NCBI GenBank assembly: GCA_910574455.1
Contig: CAJSYZ010000003.1
Location: forward strand, 4,649,250-4,713,249
Length of the DNA: 64,000 nt
Source of the DNA: Trichaptum fuscoviolaceum
Taxonomy: Eukaryota; Basidiomycota; Agaricomycetes; Hymenochaetales; Trichaptaceae
Direction of reading: 5' to 3'
In this document: positions 48,175 to 58,954 of the stretch, piece by piece
Layout of the letters: each line of letters opens with the position of its first letter
How positions within the stretch are numbered: position 1 is the stretch's first letter
Made by a program: the position numbers and the translations under genes
Notes under the pieces: generated by a model
Database searches by the model: none
Seen by the model: the letters and a program-made list of their open reading frames with translations, nothing else
Told to the model about the DNA's origin: nothing

Positions 48175-49459
48175 TCATTCTGATGAGAACTCCTCCGATT
48201 CTGACGATGAATCCTCATCACTCAGGCTCTCATCATCACTATCTCCTGTTGGTATCTCCTGTCCGAGCTGTGAGTCCTCCTCTGCAGAATTTTGCTGCGT
48301 AGTTGTTCCTATTGTATCGAACTTTTCGATTAGCTTTGCCCGGTGTCGCCTCCGACCGCCTTTCCCAACGACATTCGCATTCGCTTCATGCTCAAGCATT
48401 TCTTCTTCCCAATCTTCCGGAGGGGCATTGCTCATTGTTTGGAGGATATGTTCCTGCAGTAGCATACCTACGTCAAGCAAGCAAAATCCAGCTATCACGA
48501 ACATGAATGGCGTTTCCTTGCACATACCAATTGCCATAAGCGCAGATCCGTCGAAAGCACGGTACATATCTCTGCTGGGAGCCTTGCCCTTTCTTTGAGC
48601 TCCTCGCTGCGGTTTCTTTTGATCCTTTGACAATTCTTCTTCGCCTGAGCTGTTAATTTCTGAAGCATTACTACCCTCTTCACTTTCCCCCGAGTTTTCG
48701 TCCTCCTCGGATTCTGCATTTCGTCTTCGCATTTTCTTCAGAGTGAGCTTTCGAAGTTTCTGCATTTTGCGTACTTTTCTTTCCTTGCGGAATTCGCGGC
48801 TGGCATCAAAGAGCAGGCCATTAGCAGCGTAGTATTCACTCGCAAAGTAGTGTATGAATTTCAAGAGATCCTGAGTGCGAAGTTAAGACAAGCCACCAAG
48901 CAATATTTCACAAGAGCAGTGGATATCTCACTGAAGAAGGGACAGGCAGATCAAGTGTGTCCGCTGCAGAGTGGCTTAGGTTTGAAGGACCTGGTAGTCC
49001 GAGCTGCGGAGGAGAAGAGTTCGTCTCGAGGAAAGAGTAATCGTGAAGAAACTTCATGCGTTTCTTTGCACGGGCGTCCTTCACGCCTTTGCTGCCCTCT
49101 TCACCTTCGGTCTCTCCATCCAAGTCCAAGCTATGTTCCCGCGTTCCATGTTCAGAATCAAGCTCTTCCCCACTGTTAGAACCCTCCGCGCCTTTGCCAC
49201 CGACTTTTCTGACACGACGCTTGAACTTCACTGTGGCACGCCCCCCTGCGTCTCGAGCTATGCAATTCCCTTGGGCATCTCGCACCGTCGTCCTCACAGG
49301 ACGAGTCCTTGTATTCGCCGACGCTCGAGCAGTGTTGAGCTCGACAACAGCCTCGGCACTGACACTACTTGATGCGGTATTTTGTACACGCGAGCCGTCT
49401 GGATGAAGACGGAGGCTAGCAAGATCATGCACTGTGCTTCGACGCCTGATTACACTCAT
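48175..49459 (-). CDS. acidic, probably nuclear protein of unknown function
   Basis: Exons 49459..48932, 48870..48528 and 48467..48175; phases close, 387 residues. Starts MSVIRRRSTVHDLASLRLHP. The first part has Arg-rich segments (KFKRRVRKVGGKG) and acidic Ser/Glu runs. The middle opens DLLKFIHYFASEYYAANGLL and has a very basic stretch KERKVRKMQKLRKLTLKKMR, then an acidic/Ser-rich block and FDGSALMAIGMLLQEHILQT. The C-terminus is an acidic Ser/Glu/Asp tail ending EEFSSE. Alternating basic and acidic tracts suggest a nuclear or nucleolar chromatin/transcription factor; a distant similarity to the RNA polymerase I factor Rrn9 is possible but weak. No domain is certain. Confidence 0.75.
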
Positions 49460-49788
49460 GGCAGTAGATTGGACGCCTGTTGTTTGTTGGGGAAAGTAGT
49501 GTTTTACATGAAGTTTGAGATAAAGTTACAGAGCTTCAAGTTTCTGGACTTCAAGTTTATGTTTCTCACGCTTCATTTCCTGTTCAAGTTGTACAATGTT
49601 GTCGAAGAAAGACACAGTTTACGGTACAGTACAGGACATTCGATTTCTGTCGCTCAGTAAATCTGTTCAAGCGATAACATTGTCACTAATTATCTCCATA
49701 TGTTAATTTCCTGACTCTCGACTACGATTCTGTCTATTCGTCGTCAGCTATGATTATTTACAGATCGTAGCTTACTTACAAGTAAGGC
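49460..49788. other. intergenic, between the nuclear protein gene and the 3' end of the inverted-pair gene
   Basis: No gene seen. AT-rich. Confidence 0.4.
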
Positions 49789-50446
49789 TTAGAGGGAGAA
49801 GATAGAAATCTCGTCCTTGAGGGCATTGCCGAACGCCGTGAGGTCCCAGTAGAGGACGACAGAGCCGTCGTCAAGACGAACGCCAACTTTACCCTCGGCG
49901 ATTGCCTTGTAGCCGATTGCGGCCTCGATACCGCTCTTGAGGTTACCAGTGACCTGCGCAAGCTGGACCGGGCCGAGGATCGGTACGTTGAGCTTGGCTT
50001 TGATCTCAGCACTCAAGCTGGTGATGTCGTAGTTGACCACGATCTAAAGAATACAACTTCTCAGTAAAAGTTTACACATATGAGGACGAATGGCATACGT
50101 CGACCGGGCCGAACGAGATACGGTAGAGCTGTGTGCTGTTGGCGAAGATGGTGTTGACGGTGAAGTCATCAGGGAGATCTGCAGCGGAGACGGATGCCAC
50201 CCCGCCCTCTTCCTTCGGCTTCGGGCGTTGGATGAAAACAACAGTGCCGTTCACGGCCGTTTCGGTCGCAATACGGTCCTCGAAGAAGATGGCGACCTCT
50301 GAAATATGCATAGGTCAAACAGCGATATCAGGATTACAGTAAAGGCAACTCACGTTCAAGCTCTGCAAGAGTGTCATGAGAACAGTGTTAGATACTAATG
50401 GGTCATTGTGAATGAGGGAAAGCGTACTCTGACTGGATTCGGCCAT
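49789..50446 (-). CDS. 160-residue orphan protein, inverted pair copy 1
   Basis: Exons 50446..50428 (19 nt), 50362..50354 (9 nt), 50298..50099 and 50043..49789; phases close, 160 residues. Starts MAESSQKLEQVAIFFEDRIA. The protein has no signal peptide or membrane segment. It has alternating hydrophobic strands: VNGTVVFIQRPKPKEEGG, SVSAADLPDDFTVNTIFANS, TQLYRISFGPVDIVVNYDIT, LNVPILGPVQLAQVTGNLKS and VRLDDGSVVLYWDLTAFG. This suggests an all-beta soluble fold. I do not recognise the family. The copy at 52112-52776 on the other strand has the same exon lengths for the last two exons (200 and 255 nt) and the same 9-nt exon. Confidence 0.8.
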
Positions 50447-52111
50447 TTCTGTGATTGAGGTAGGCAGGTAGGTTGCTTTCTATTGTCGAGTGGTAGAGAA
50501 CTTGATGAGGAATCAGAGCAGCAATTGCTGAGGATTTTATACAGTTGGCGATCGGACTGGGAGTTCTCTCCGCGGAAATGAGACCGAGATGCGTGCTCAG
50601 CAACACAGCTTCAGGAATGTAGAGGGAGAGCATCCAGCTTTACTGGAGTACTGTCAGATGCGGAACCTCTGGAGTATTGCGTCGAATCCATTATGAATGA
50701 TGTTGAGGCGTCGACGGAAGAAGCCCAGGGTAAAGAGCAATCAAGTTATCCCTCGTCTCAGACATCATTTCGAGAACGTAGCCAAATATCAACGGCCGCT
50801 CGCCAAAGGAGCTTATAGTGATCATCGTAGCAGCTAGGGATAGGGTGGTAATAGTGATACTTGGGAAAGCTTGTCGACGCGGGATACATCGCGGAATGTC
50901 GGAAGTGATGCTCTTTTAGATAGGACGTCTCCCCACTGCATACTTCCGCTCCCTTCTGAATGAGAGCATTTGCTTCCGGCGTTAGTATACTTGTATTATG
51001 GAGATAAAAAGGATAACGACAATTCTCGGAGGATCGATTCCGCCTGACAGCTTGAAAACAAGCCCCATTTTCCCGTACAAACTGGAAGCAAATAAGAGAC
51101 CAGAGGTTTTGTGGTTACGTCCGACGGCAGATCATTCTATAAGACAGTTGCCTTGTCCATGTTACAGGTGTAACAAAGATATCATGGATGATGAGAGTGA
51201 GAGACAGGGATTTTGAACGAGTGCATTTGGCAGCGCCTAACTTTGAGCTGAAGTTGAAGTTCTCACGTCTCAGGATGAGTCAAGGCTGCTACTACTAGTA
51301 GTACATACTACCGTGACTACTACTACTACTTACTACTAGTAGTAGTATGCGTAGTGGCACAGGCAAACCTCTCAATTCATGTCTACCTTATGTCTGAATA
51401 CGACAACGCTCGCATCTCCAATCTGTTTCTGTGTATGTACATCCCGGTTGACAAAGTAGTACAACAACATGAAACAACTCCTCGTTAGCGAGACGTTTTG
51501 AAGAAATCTCAATTGGAGAAATCTCAGCTAATTAAGAAGCAGAGTGAGATCCATTTCCCGACTAAACTTGAAGAAGGACGTTGTGGCCTCATCTCACAGA
51601 ATATGCACTGTAAGTCGTCAGTCTACTTCCATGTACCTAACTTCGGAAAGAAACTCACTCGGGTCTTCGTGATGGAAAAAGGAGGTCAGAGGTCGCAGGG
51701 AAGAGGGTCCTATCCAGAACGGCACTGATCAACGAGCTTTTCCAAGTACTCGTTGATGTGGCTCACTATCCCTCGCTACTTCTACATAAGGGTTCGCTGT
51801 GCGCTACAAGCTTTCCAACCAACATAAGCTTCTCAACCAACTGGTCAACCAAGGCCAATTGGCTTTTAATCTCGGGATTGCGTTTCTTGCGCTGACGCCT
51901 CGGCACGATGTACAAGACGTTCGTCGCAGTGTGTGAGAGGGTCCGCAATGGAAAGCTCGGTCCCATTCCTATTGTTTCGTGCCTTTGTTCAGATCTGAAG
52001 CTGTGGTGCTGAGCGCCCAGCTCAACGACATCGAGATCCGCAATCCGACTGTCCAATGTTATAATGCACTCGGAGACAGTTCCTCCTTCGACAGTAGCAA
52101 TACCAACAGTA
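50447..52111. other. 1.7-kb spacer between the inverted orphan genes
   Basis: No supported gene. It should hold both promoters. A TA-CT/AG triplet-rich palindromic tract is at about 51289-51352. Open frames at 51498-51728 (+) and 52056-51766 (-) have no recognisable domain. Confidence 0.45.
51289..51352. repeat. ACT/AGT palindromic triplet tract
   Basis: (CTA)n followed by its reverse complement (TAG)n, twice, with short spacers; both arms can fold into hairpins. Similar short tracts occur at 7045-7066 and 13910-13940. Confidence 0.85.
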
Positions 52112-52776
52112 ATGGCCGTCGAATCTCATCAGAGTACGCTTTCCCTCATTCACAATAAATGACCCATTAGTATCTAACACTGTTCTCATGACACTCTTGC
52201 AGAGCTTGAACGTGAGTTGCCTTTACTGTAATCCTGATATTGCTGTTTGACCAGTGCTTCAGAGGTCGCGAACTTCTTCGAGGACCGCATCGAGACTGTG
52301 AAGGGAGTGAACGGTAGCACCGTCTTTATCCAGCGCCCTAAGCCGAAGGACGAGGGCGCGGTGGCATCCGTCTCCGCCGCAGATCTCCCTGATGACTTCA
52401 GTGTGAACACCATCACCGCCAACAGCACGCAGCTTTATCGTATCGCGTTCGGTCCAATCGATGTCGGTTTACTCGTTCTTGTATGAATGTAGCTTTCAGC
52501 TGACTCGTTATCTTCTTGCAGGTTGCAATCAAGTACGATGTCGCTGCTCTCAGTGCTGACATCAATATCAAACTCAACGTGCCACTCCTTGGCTCGATCT
52601 CAGTCGCGCAGGTCCATGGAAACCTCAAGACCGGAATCCAGGCTACGGTAGGATACAGGGGAATTGCCAAAGGTGAAGTTGGCGTGCGTCTCGACGGTAG
52701 CTCTGTCGTCCTTTACTGGGACGTCAAGGCATACGGTACTGATCTCCAGGATGAGATCGAGCTCTTCTCACTCTAA
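52112..52776 (+). CDS. 161-residue orphan protein, inverted pair copy 2
   Basis: Exons 52112..52133 (22 nt), 52203..52211 (9 nt), 52263..52462 and 52522..52776; phases close, 161 residues. Starts MAVESHQKLEQVANFFEDRI. Same layout as copy 1: VNGSTVFIQRPKPKDEG, SVSAADLPDDFSVNTITANS, TQLYRIAFGPIDVAIKYDVA, LNVPLLGSISVAQVHGNLKT and VRLDGSSVVLYWDVKAYG, ending in ELFSL. The donor of the third intron reads GTCGGT, a poor consensus, but alignment with copy 1 requires it. The first two introns are nearly identical to those in copy 1 while the exons differ widely. No recognised domain. Confidence 0.8.
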
Positions 52777-53253
52777 ATTACACTCGTAAATGCAGTCTAT
52801 AATCTCTATCAACTCATAATCGTCACTCACTAAGGCTATAGCTTTATAGACATGAACAAGGGTTGTGGCATAATTTAATAACTCTATGTACCACTGCTAA
52901 TGCCATTCAAACTGCATACTTATATGACCGAATGCTCTTGATCGTGACATTGTTTGGTATTGCACCTTTGAATCCTAATTTTTCATGACACAACTTCTAC
53001 CGTTGAAGCCCCCGATATGCTCGATGAACTAGAGTCAACGAGGACGGTTCTTGTACCGAATCGACGGTGATGTTAGTGATGCAAGTACTAGTAGCGGCTT
53101 GAAACCTTCGGAAAGTTGATCTCGGTGAATTGCATAGTAGTAGCCATTTGCTAGCATCGGACTTAGTCAAAATAAGGCACACGAGCCAGCATATAATGAC
53201 TCCTCTTTGCGCATGTCCACAGTTTACCTCCTACTCTCACCACGCCGTTGAAG
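52777..53253. other. intergenic, promoter of HOM2
   Basis: AT-rich. No gene seen. Confidence 0.4.
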
Positions 53254-54442
53254 ATGTTTGAAGGACGACACTTCAACGTCGGCATCCTAGGTGCGACGGG
53301 CACCGTTGGCCAGCGCTTTATCTCCTTGCTGGGTGACCACCCGTTCCTCGTCGTGCACGCCCTCGGTGCCTCATCTCGCTCAGCTGGCAAGCCATACGAA
53401 AAGGCAGTGAACTGGAAACTTTCAACACCCATCCCATCCGCTGTACGAGGCATTGTCGTACGCGAATGTGTGCCCGAAAACTTCTCGGACTGTTCTGTTA
53501 TCTTCTCCGGGCTGGATGCAGATGTGGCAGGTGATATCGGTGCGCACGATCCACAAAATTCGTAGATCATCGAGATATCTGATACTCGGTTTTTTAGAGA
53601 CTGTTTTCAGAGCTGCTGAGCTCGCTGTCTTCTCCAACTCGAAGAACCACAGACGAGATCCTGATGTGCCACTCATCGTGCCGCTCGTGAATCCCTCACA
53701 TTTCGGAATTATACCGTACCAGCAGTCACTACACAGTCCACCGCTCCGAAAGGGATTTATTGTCACAAATGCCAACTGCTCTACAACAGGCTTTGTTATC
53801 CCCCTCGCGGCTCTCGAACGTGCTTTCGGCCCCATAGATGCATGTGTAGTCACCACAATGCAGGCCATTTCCGGGGGCGGATACCCCGGTGTTCCATCCC
53901 TGGATATTCTCGACAACGTTGTGCCCTACATCGGTGGCGAGGAAGAGAAAATGCAATGGGAAGCTCTGAAGATTCTGGGTGGGCTCGCAGATGCGCCAGC
54001 AGGCGAATCTGGAGCGAGTGGAATCGCAAAGGTGTTCGACATGCACGAAAAGAACCCACTACGTATCTCTGCGTCGTGCAACCGGGTGCCGGTCATCGAC
54101 GGACATATGGAGACCGTCTCAGTTCGCTTTGTGCGGAGGCCACCTCCAAGTCCACAGCAGGTGCGCGAGGCACTCGATGCGTTCACAACGAAGGCACTCT
54201 CTCTCGGATGCCCTTCTGCGCCGAAGAAAGCTATTGTCGTGCACGACGAGCCGGACAGACCTCAACCCCGGTTAGATCGAGACTTCCAAAAGGGCTCAGG
54301 AGTTAGTGTCGGTAGGGTGCGACAATGTCCGGTACTCGATATAAAATTTGTGGTACTTGCGAACAACGTATGTATAGGGGCAGCAACGAGCAGTATCATC
54401 AACGCAGAGCTCGCGCTCGCGAAAGGTATAATTAGTCAATAG
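53254..54442 (+). CDS. HOM2: HOM2, aspartate-semialdehyde dehydrogenase
   Basis: Cytosolic enzyme converting aspartyl-4-phosphate to aspartate semialdehyde, on the path to homoserine, threonine and methionine. Two exons, 53254..53530 and 53598..54442; the phase-1 junction gives [20 protein letters not shown]. 373 residues, near the fungal norm. The NADP-binding N-terminus has [20 protein letters not shown]; the catalytic Cys is in [20 protein letters not shown]; other conserved blocks are [59 protein letters not shown] and [22 protein letters not shown] at 53254 is preceded closely by an in-frame stop region and fits the family's start. Confidence 0.97.
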
Positions 54443-54622
54443 TCTGTATAGTAACTTTCATCGTAGCATACACGCTTTTCCAATCGTTAAAGATATGCAT
54501 CGCGGCGAGGGGTAACGTTTGGAAGTAAGCAGAGCAAAGCGATATAACTATCTAATAGCAAAGGAGTGCGCAAGTTGGAGTGTCCCGCAATAAAAATCAA
54601 TGATACAGAAGATGCATTACAC

Positions 54623-56336
54623 CTATACCCATGCCCGCGAGGCTGCCCCGCGCCCGGCTCCGTGCCCTCGTTCTCGACCTATCACGAACATCGCGTCTCT
54701 CATAGTAACCACCGTTTTCTCCTCATCCTGCGGAGCGGGCGATGCTGAGTTTTTCAGCGTCGAGAAGTATGGTTTTGACCAACTTGAGCCATTTGTTGGC
54801 TGTGTCGTGCTACCAGCCTGCGTTGCCGCGCCAGTCGTCGTCGTGCCTCCTGGAGTACCAGTAGCTGGTGGTGTAGACTTCTCCTTCTTAGCCGCAGCCG
54901 CAGCCGCTGCGACACCACCTCCTGCGCTCATCCACGCGTACTGTCTTCGGCCTAAACCAGCGGCCTGACTCGCGACTGCATTCGACAGTCGTTTTTGCAC
55001 GTCTTCACTCATGTTCTTTGCCGTTACACCAGGTCCATCCTTCTTTTTCTTCTGCTTCTTCGGTACGGGTGTCCCACTGTCCACTGCCATCCCATCATCC
55101 CCACCAACCGCTGCACCGTCTGGCGCCGCCATCTCGGTACCCTGCGACAATACAGCAGCGGCAGCCTGTGCTTCAGCCTCCTCTCGAATCTTCCGCTCCT
55201 TTCTCTGTCTCTGCTCCTCTTCCCTCTCCATCTTTTCCAACGCCTCCAGCTGCCTCTTTGTGTCTCTCCGAACCACAACACTCCACATGGGCGTCCCATC
55301 CTCATATAAGGCAGGCGGTTTGTCGAACTGAGCTCTTACCCTGTGTTCTGCCGCTGCAATCATTCCCGTGACGAGATCTTGTAGCCGCGAACGTAACGCA
55401 AGGGCAACGTAGTTTACCGAGTCTTCCGGAATACTGGTCACCTTATGTTGTGAGCCGATGTCACGCATTGTAGTACCAAGTATTCGGCTATCGAAAGATG
55501 GGGCATTGGGTTGTTTTCGAGAGCGGTCTTCAGAGGAACGGTAGGTAGTGTGATGGTCTTGAGATCGCTGAAGGTTCTCTTCCTCGGCCTTCAATTACAC
55601 TCGTCAATAAGTAAAGACAACAAGGACTCGAATGTGAAGCTTACACGTAAGTCTACACCTGCACTACCGAGGGCGTCGTTGAGAGTCGCAACGTTTGTTG
55701 TCTCAGGTTGAGCAGGTTGAGTTGCCGTCGTTGTTGTTTGTGCTGCCTGCGTAGGATGTCGCGAAAGGGTGGGAGGCGCCGGTGTGGGTGTAGATGAAGG
55801 AGCAGGAGCTGGTGTGACCGTGGGTATGGGTGCGGTAGTGGGTGCAGGCGTAGGGGCTGCCAGGGCAGGTTGAGCAGTCTGGTATTGCTGGAAGTGAGTG
55901 TGCGAGTACGCAGCTGCCGGGTAGTGCGTCGCGCCGTACGTGTAGTGTTGATATGGCATCCTATGTCTTTCTTAGTAATTCAGTAAACCTCAAAGCTAAC
56001 TTTACGCTCACATGGGGTGTTGCGGCGTGGTAGTGGGCTGCTGTTGCAGCGCCGGGTCAATAGGTATTTCTGTACAGAGTCAAGGACGTTCGCCGTGAAT
56101 GCGCAATGAGACAACCAAAGAGACACATTCATATGCGTACGTGTACTCCATTGCGCCGTCGTCGTATACGCTGGCTGCGTCGTGGCCGGTGTCGACACGG
56201 GGGTCGTCGCCGTCGACGTCGTTGGTTGTGTTTGGACGGGCGTGCCAACGGGTGAGGGCACGCTGCCGTTCGTGCCTTCGTGGTCGAGCTTCATCTTCTT
56301 AGCCGCAGGGCCATAGCTTTGTTGTGTCGTCGCCAT
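54623..56336 (-). CDS. TAF4: TAF4, TFIID subunit with histone-fold C-terminal domain
   Basis: Scaffold subunit of the general transcription factor TFIID. Exons: 56336..56141, 56069..56012, 55960..55645 and 55588..54623; phases close, 511 residues. The N-terminal third is low complexity: Thr/Pro/Gln-rich (ALAAPTPAPTTAPIPTVTPA), preceded by GPAAKKMKLDHEG. The TAF4 C-terminal domain spans LNDALGSAGVDLRAEEENLQ, DIGSQHKVTSIPEDSVNYVA, LALRSRLQDLVTGMIAAAEH and a charged helix KRQLEALEKMEREEEQRQRK, followed by QKRLSNAVASQAAGLGRRQY. Tail has TVVTMRDAMFVIGRERGHGA. The LNDALGSAGVDLR start and LALRSRLQDLV helix are typical. Ala-rich runs follow the domain. Confidence 0.9.
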
Positions 56337-56823
56337 TTACGCTTCTCATTGAGGCATGAAGATGAGTAGTGGACGTCGTGGACGACGTTGAGGGACTTCT
56401 CGACGTCGACCTAGAAGGCGGTGGTGGTAAAGATCGAAAAAGGAAAGGTTAGACCCTGAAAGACCGCGTCTCAATCCGGTTCAACTTCCCACTGGCAGTC
56501 ACCTCAAGGCTCGCAAGCCAGCAGTTAGTGTAGTGTTGTAGTATCAAACAACTGGTTTACGAGTCTAGGCAGTTTCGGAGCGTTGAGGACTCAGGAACCC
56601 CCTTTGTTGTATCTAATGCATACCAGAATCTCGTGCTCATGAAGAGAAAATATGCTTACAGCAACTGATAGGTGATGAGAGTGACTCACTGGCACTATGA
56701 GAAATTGTAGCTATTAGACACAGAAGATAATGTACAGAATATTTCATACAATATGTAGCTGATCAATACAGGTGGTAGAATCTTCTAGATAGGTCGTGCA
56801 GTGAAAGCCTATAAGTATGTGGT
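56337..56823. other. intergenic, TAF4 promoter and 3' end of NUP42
   Basis: No gene seen. Confidence 0.4.
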
Positions 56824-58596
56824 TCAGCGTAGCTGTATCGGTGGTATCCATTCCGGTATTTTTCCCCACTCGAATTTCGAGCTTTCGAACGCCTCCTTCG
56901 CTGGACCAGGAAGAAAATCCATGTAGTTCGGAGGAAGCAGCTCGTCATATTTGTCTTTCCCAAGCTGAGTCCTTGACGCAGCCATGGCCGCCTCGAAATT
57001 CGGACGCCCAACAAGTTGTTTCGCGGCAGAAGTGGTAGAGCCAAAAGTACTGGTATTGGATTGAGATCCAAAGCCACTTAATGCTGATTGAGGTTGTGCT
57101 GTAGGTGCCCCAAAGGTCGGCTGTCCGAAAGCGGACACAGGCTGCGATGGTTGGCCAAACGCTGATTGTGCTGGTGTAGTCGAGAACGCGGAGGGAGGAT
57201 TAGCAGCTTGGCCGAAGGCTGACGGCGCGGGAGTCCCAGAAACACCGAATGCAGATTGTGCAGTCGTGTTCCCGAAGGCTGATGTGGTAGGCTGGCCGAA
57301 TGCAGACGTAGAAGTTGCTGGCGCACCGATAGAAGGGGCATTGTTCCCCCCTCCGAATGCTGACTGACCAAAGACTGGCCCTGACTGAGCTGGAGCACCA
57401 GTCCCAAACGCAGAGGTTCCTTGGCCGGCGAAAGCAGAGAACGCCCCCCCAGCCGCCGGTGTTGTCGAAGAGCTCGGGTTAGTGAGGGCACCGAACCCGG
57501 ATGGCTTGCCAAAGGCAGATTGTGGTTGTGAAGGCTGCCCAAATGCAGACTGCGGTTGTTGCGACTGCTGAGGAGTAGCACCAAAAGCAGAGGGGGCAGG
57601 CGCCGCCGGCGCCCCGCCAAACGCAGAAGGGGTTGCAGGTGCAGGTTGTCCGAAGGCTGATACAGGCTTGTTCCCAAATGCAGATTGTCCAAACGAAGGT
57701 TGTCCAAATGCAGATTGCCCGAACGCAGGAGTCCCGAAGGCCGATTTCTGAGTGCTACTGGGCGCTCCGAACGCAGAACCACTCGGATTTCCTGTAGCTC
57801 CGAATGCTGAGGGTTGGGTGGCAAAGGCACCGAAGCCCGTAGGCTTGCCAAACGCCGACGGCTGTACATTAGGTTGTGTAGGAGGTTGAGCACCGAAAAT
57901 AGGCTTTGGAGGTATAGGTATGTTTTTCTGTATAGCTACTGATGTGTCGTGGGCGTATTTGTATACCTGTGCGATGTTCGCTAGAGCGTTTGCATGGACC
58001 TGATTCGCAGCCTGAATTCTATCTGTCTCGTATTTTTGCTATCAAGGACGCAACATGTTAACTGTCTACAATGCGGAACTGTCAGAGATGAAGCTTACAT
58101 ATTCAGCGATATTTCCCGACTGTACTGCTTGAAGTGCCTTCCACCGCATTTCCTCTGCAGACTCATCCAGTCCCTCAATGATCGTTGGCTCTCCCTTCGC
58201 AGGTCCATAACTCGACAGAGGCCACAATGGCTTATCCTGGCCTTGAGTCAAGTCTCTTGCAATACCTTCCTGGCTAACCATAATGTTCAGAGTGAATCAG
58301 CAGAAGTCATGCGCGAACGTACGTGAATGGAATAGTCGCTGGCCCAGAGGAAGTTGGTCCTGGGGCACCTGTTCCGCCTTGTGCTCCCCACGTTTGATCT
58401 AGCGCTCTCTTCATCAGTCGTCGTATTGACAGAGTGGTATAGATTTACGCACTTCCAAAGCCACTCGGCCCCTGCGGCGGGTGTTCATTCCTGCAGTTTG
58501 TGCCAAATTTGCATTGACCGCGCAGATAAAATTGGCAAACTGTCTTGAACAGAATTATTAGTCCAATGAGGGGTTAAGAGCGAGAATACTCACCAT
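56824..58596 (-). CDS. NUP42: NUP42/NLP1-like FG nucleoporin with CCCH zinc finger
   Basis: Cytoplasmic-side FG nucleoporin involved in mRNA export (Gle1 partner). The first exon is just the ATG at 58596..58594; then the second begins TVCQFYLRGQCKFGTNCRNE, a CCCH finger (C-x7-C-x5-C-x3-H). This is followed by GLDESAEEMRWKALQAVQSG, then a coiled region KYETDRIQAANQVHANALA. Next comes a long FG region with more than twenty SAFG repeats (for example GKPTGFGAFATQPSAFGATG), and a final conserved segment LVGRPNFEAAMAASRTQLGK and EAFESSKFEWGKIPEWIPPI. The acceptor AAG before TVCQ was chosen over CAG because only it keeps the frame. The last exon is about 1.1 kb. Divergent with NUP192. Confidence 0.92.
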
Positions 58597-58954
58597 CTTA
58601 GTACCATGAATACCCCTTAATTTGAGAGAAATATAGGTTGTGGTTGTGGTTGTAAGTAGAACTCAGCCCGTCGGAGACGCAGAGAGAATAGACAACGTCT
58701 GGAAAAGGAAAGCTGGTCGACTTCGAAGTTGAATTGAACGCGACGCGTTTGTTACTGCACTCAATACCTTGCGGCTGTTTGGCAAGCGTGCTGTTCAATG
58801 AGGACAGAGTGACAGAGTACAACACCTATTTGTGAGTATTCTAATACTACAAGATACGAACTACAATACTGATGACTGCGCATAGTCTTATTCAATGGCC
58901 TCGTCAAGCGCGCGTTCGCACATAATTGACTAGTTCGTCTCGCACAGCTTCTGC
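58597..58954. promoter_or_regulatory. shared divergent promoter of NUP42 and NUP192
   Basis: Less than 360 bp separates the start of NUP42 and the first clear coding of NUP192, so the two promoters must overlap. The true NUP192 start lies in this area or just after it. Confidence 0.6.

Noticed and set aside
49043..49406. Two plus-strand frames of over 100 codons
   Set aside because: Antisense to the first exon of the acidic nuclear protein and without conserved pattern.
50447..52111. Transposon between the inverted orphan copies
   Set aside because: No transposase, no terminal inverted repeats with target-site duplication; the inverted arrangement is explained by the genes themselves.
54995..55371. 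Several long plus-strand open frames opposite TAF4
   Set aside because: Low-complexity Pro/Ser/Leu-rich antisense shadows of the Lys/Glu/Ala-rich TAF4 exon.
57078..57893. 271-codon minus-strand frame rich in Leu/Arg/Pro
   Set aside because: Shifted frame of the NUP42 FG-repeat exon.
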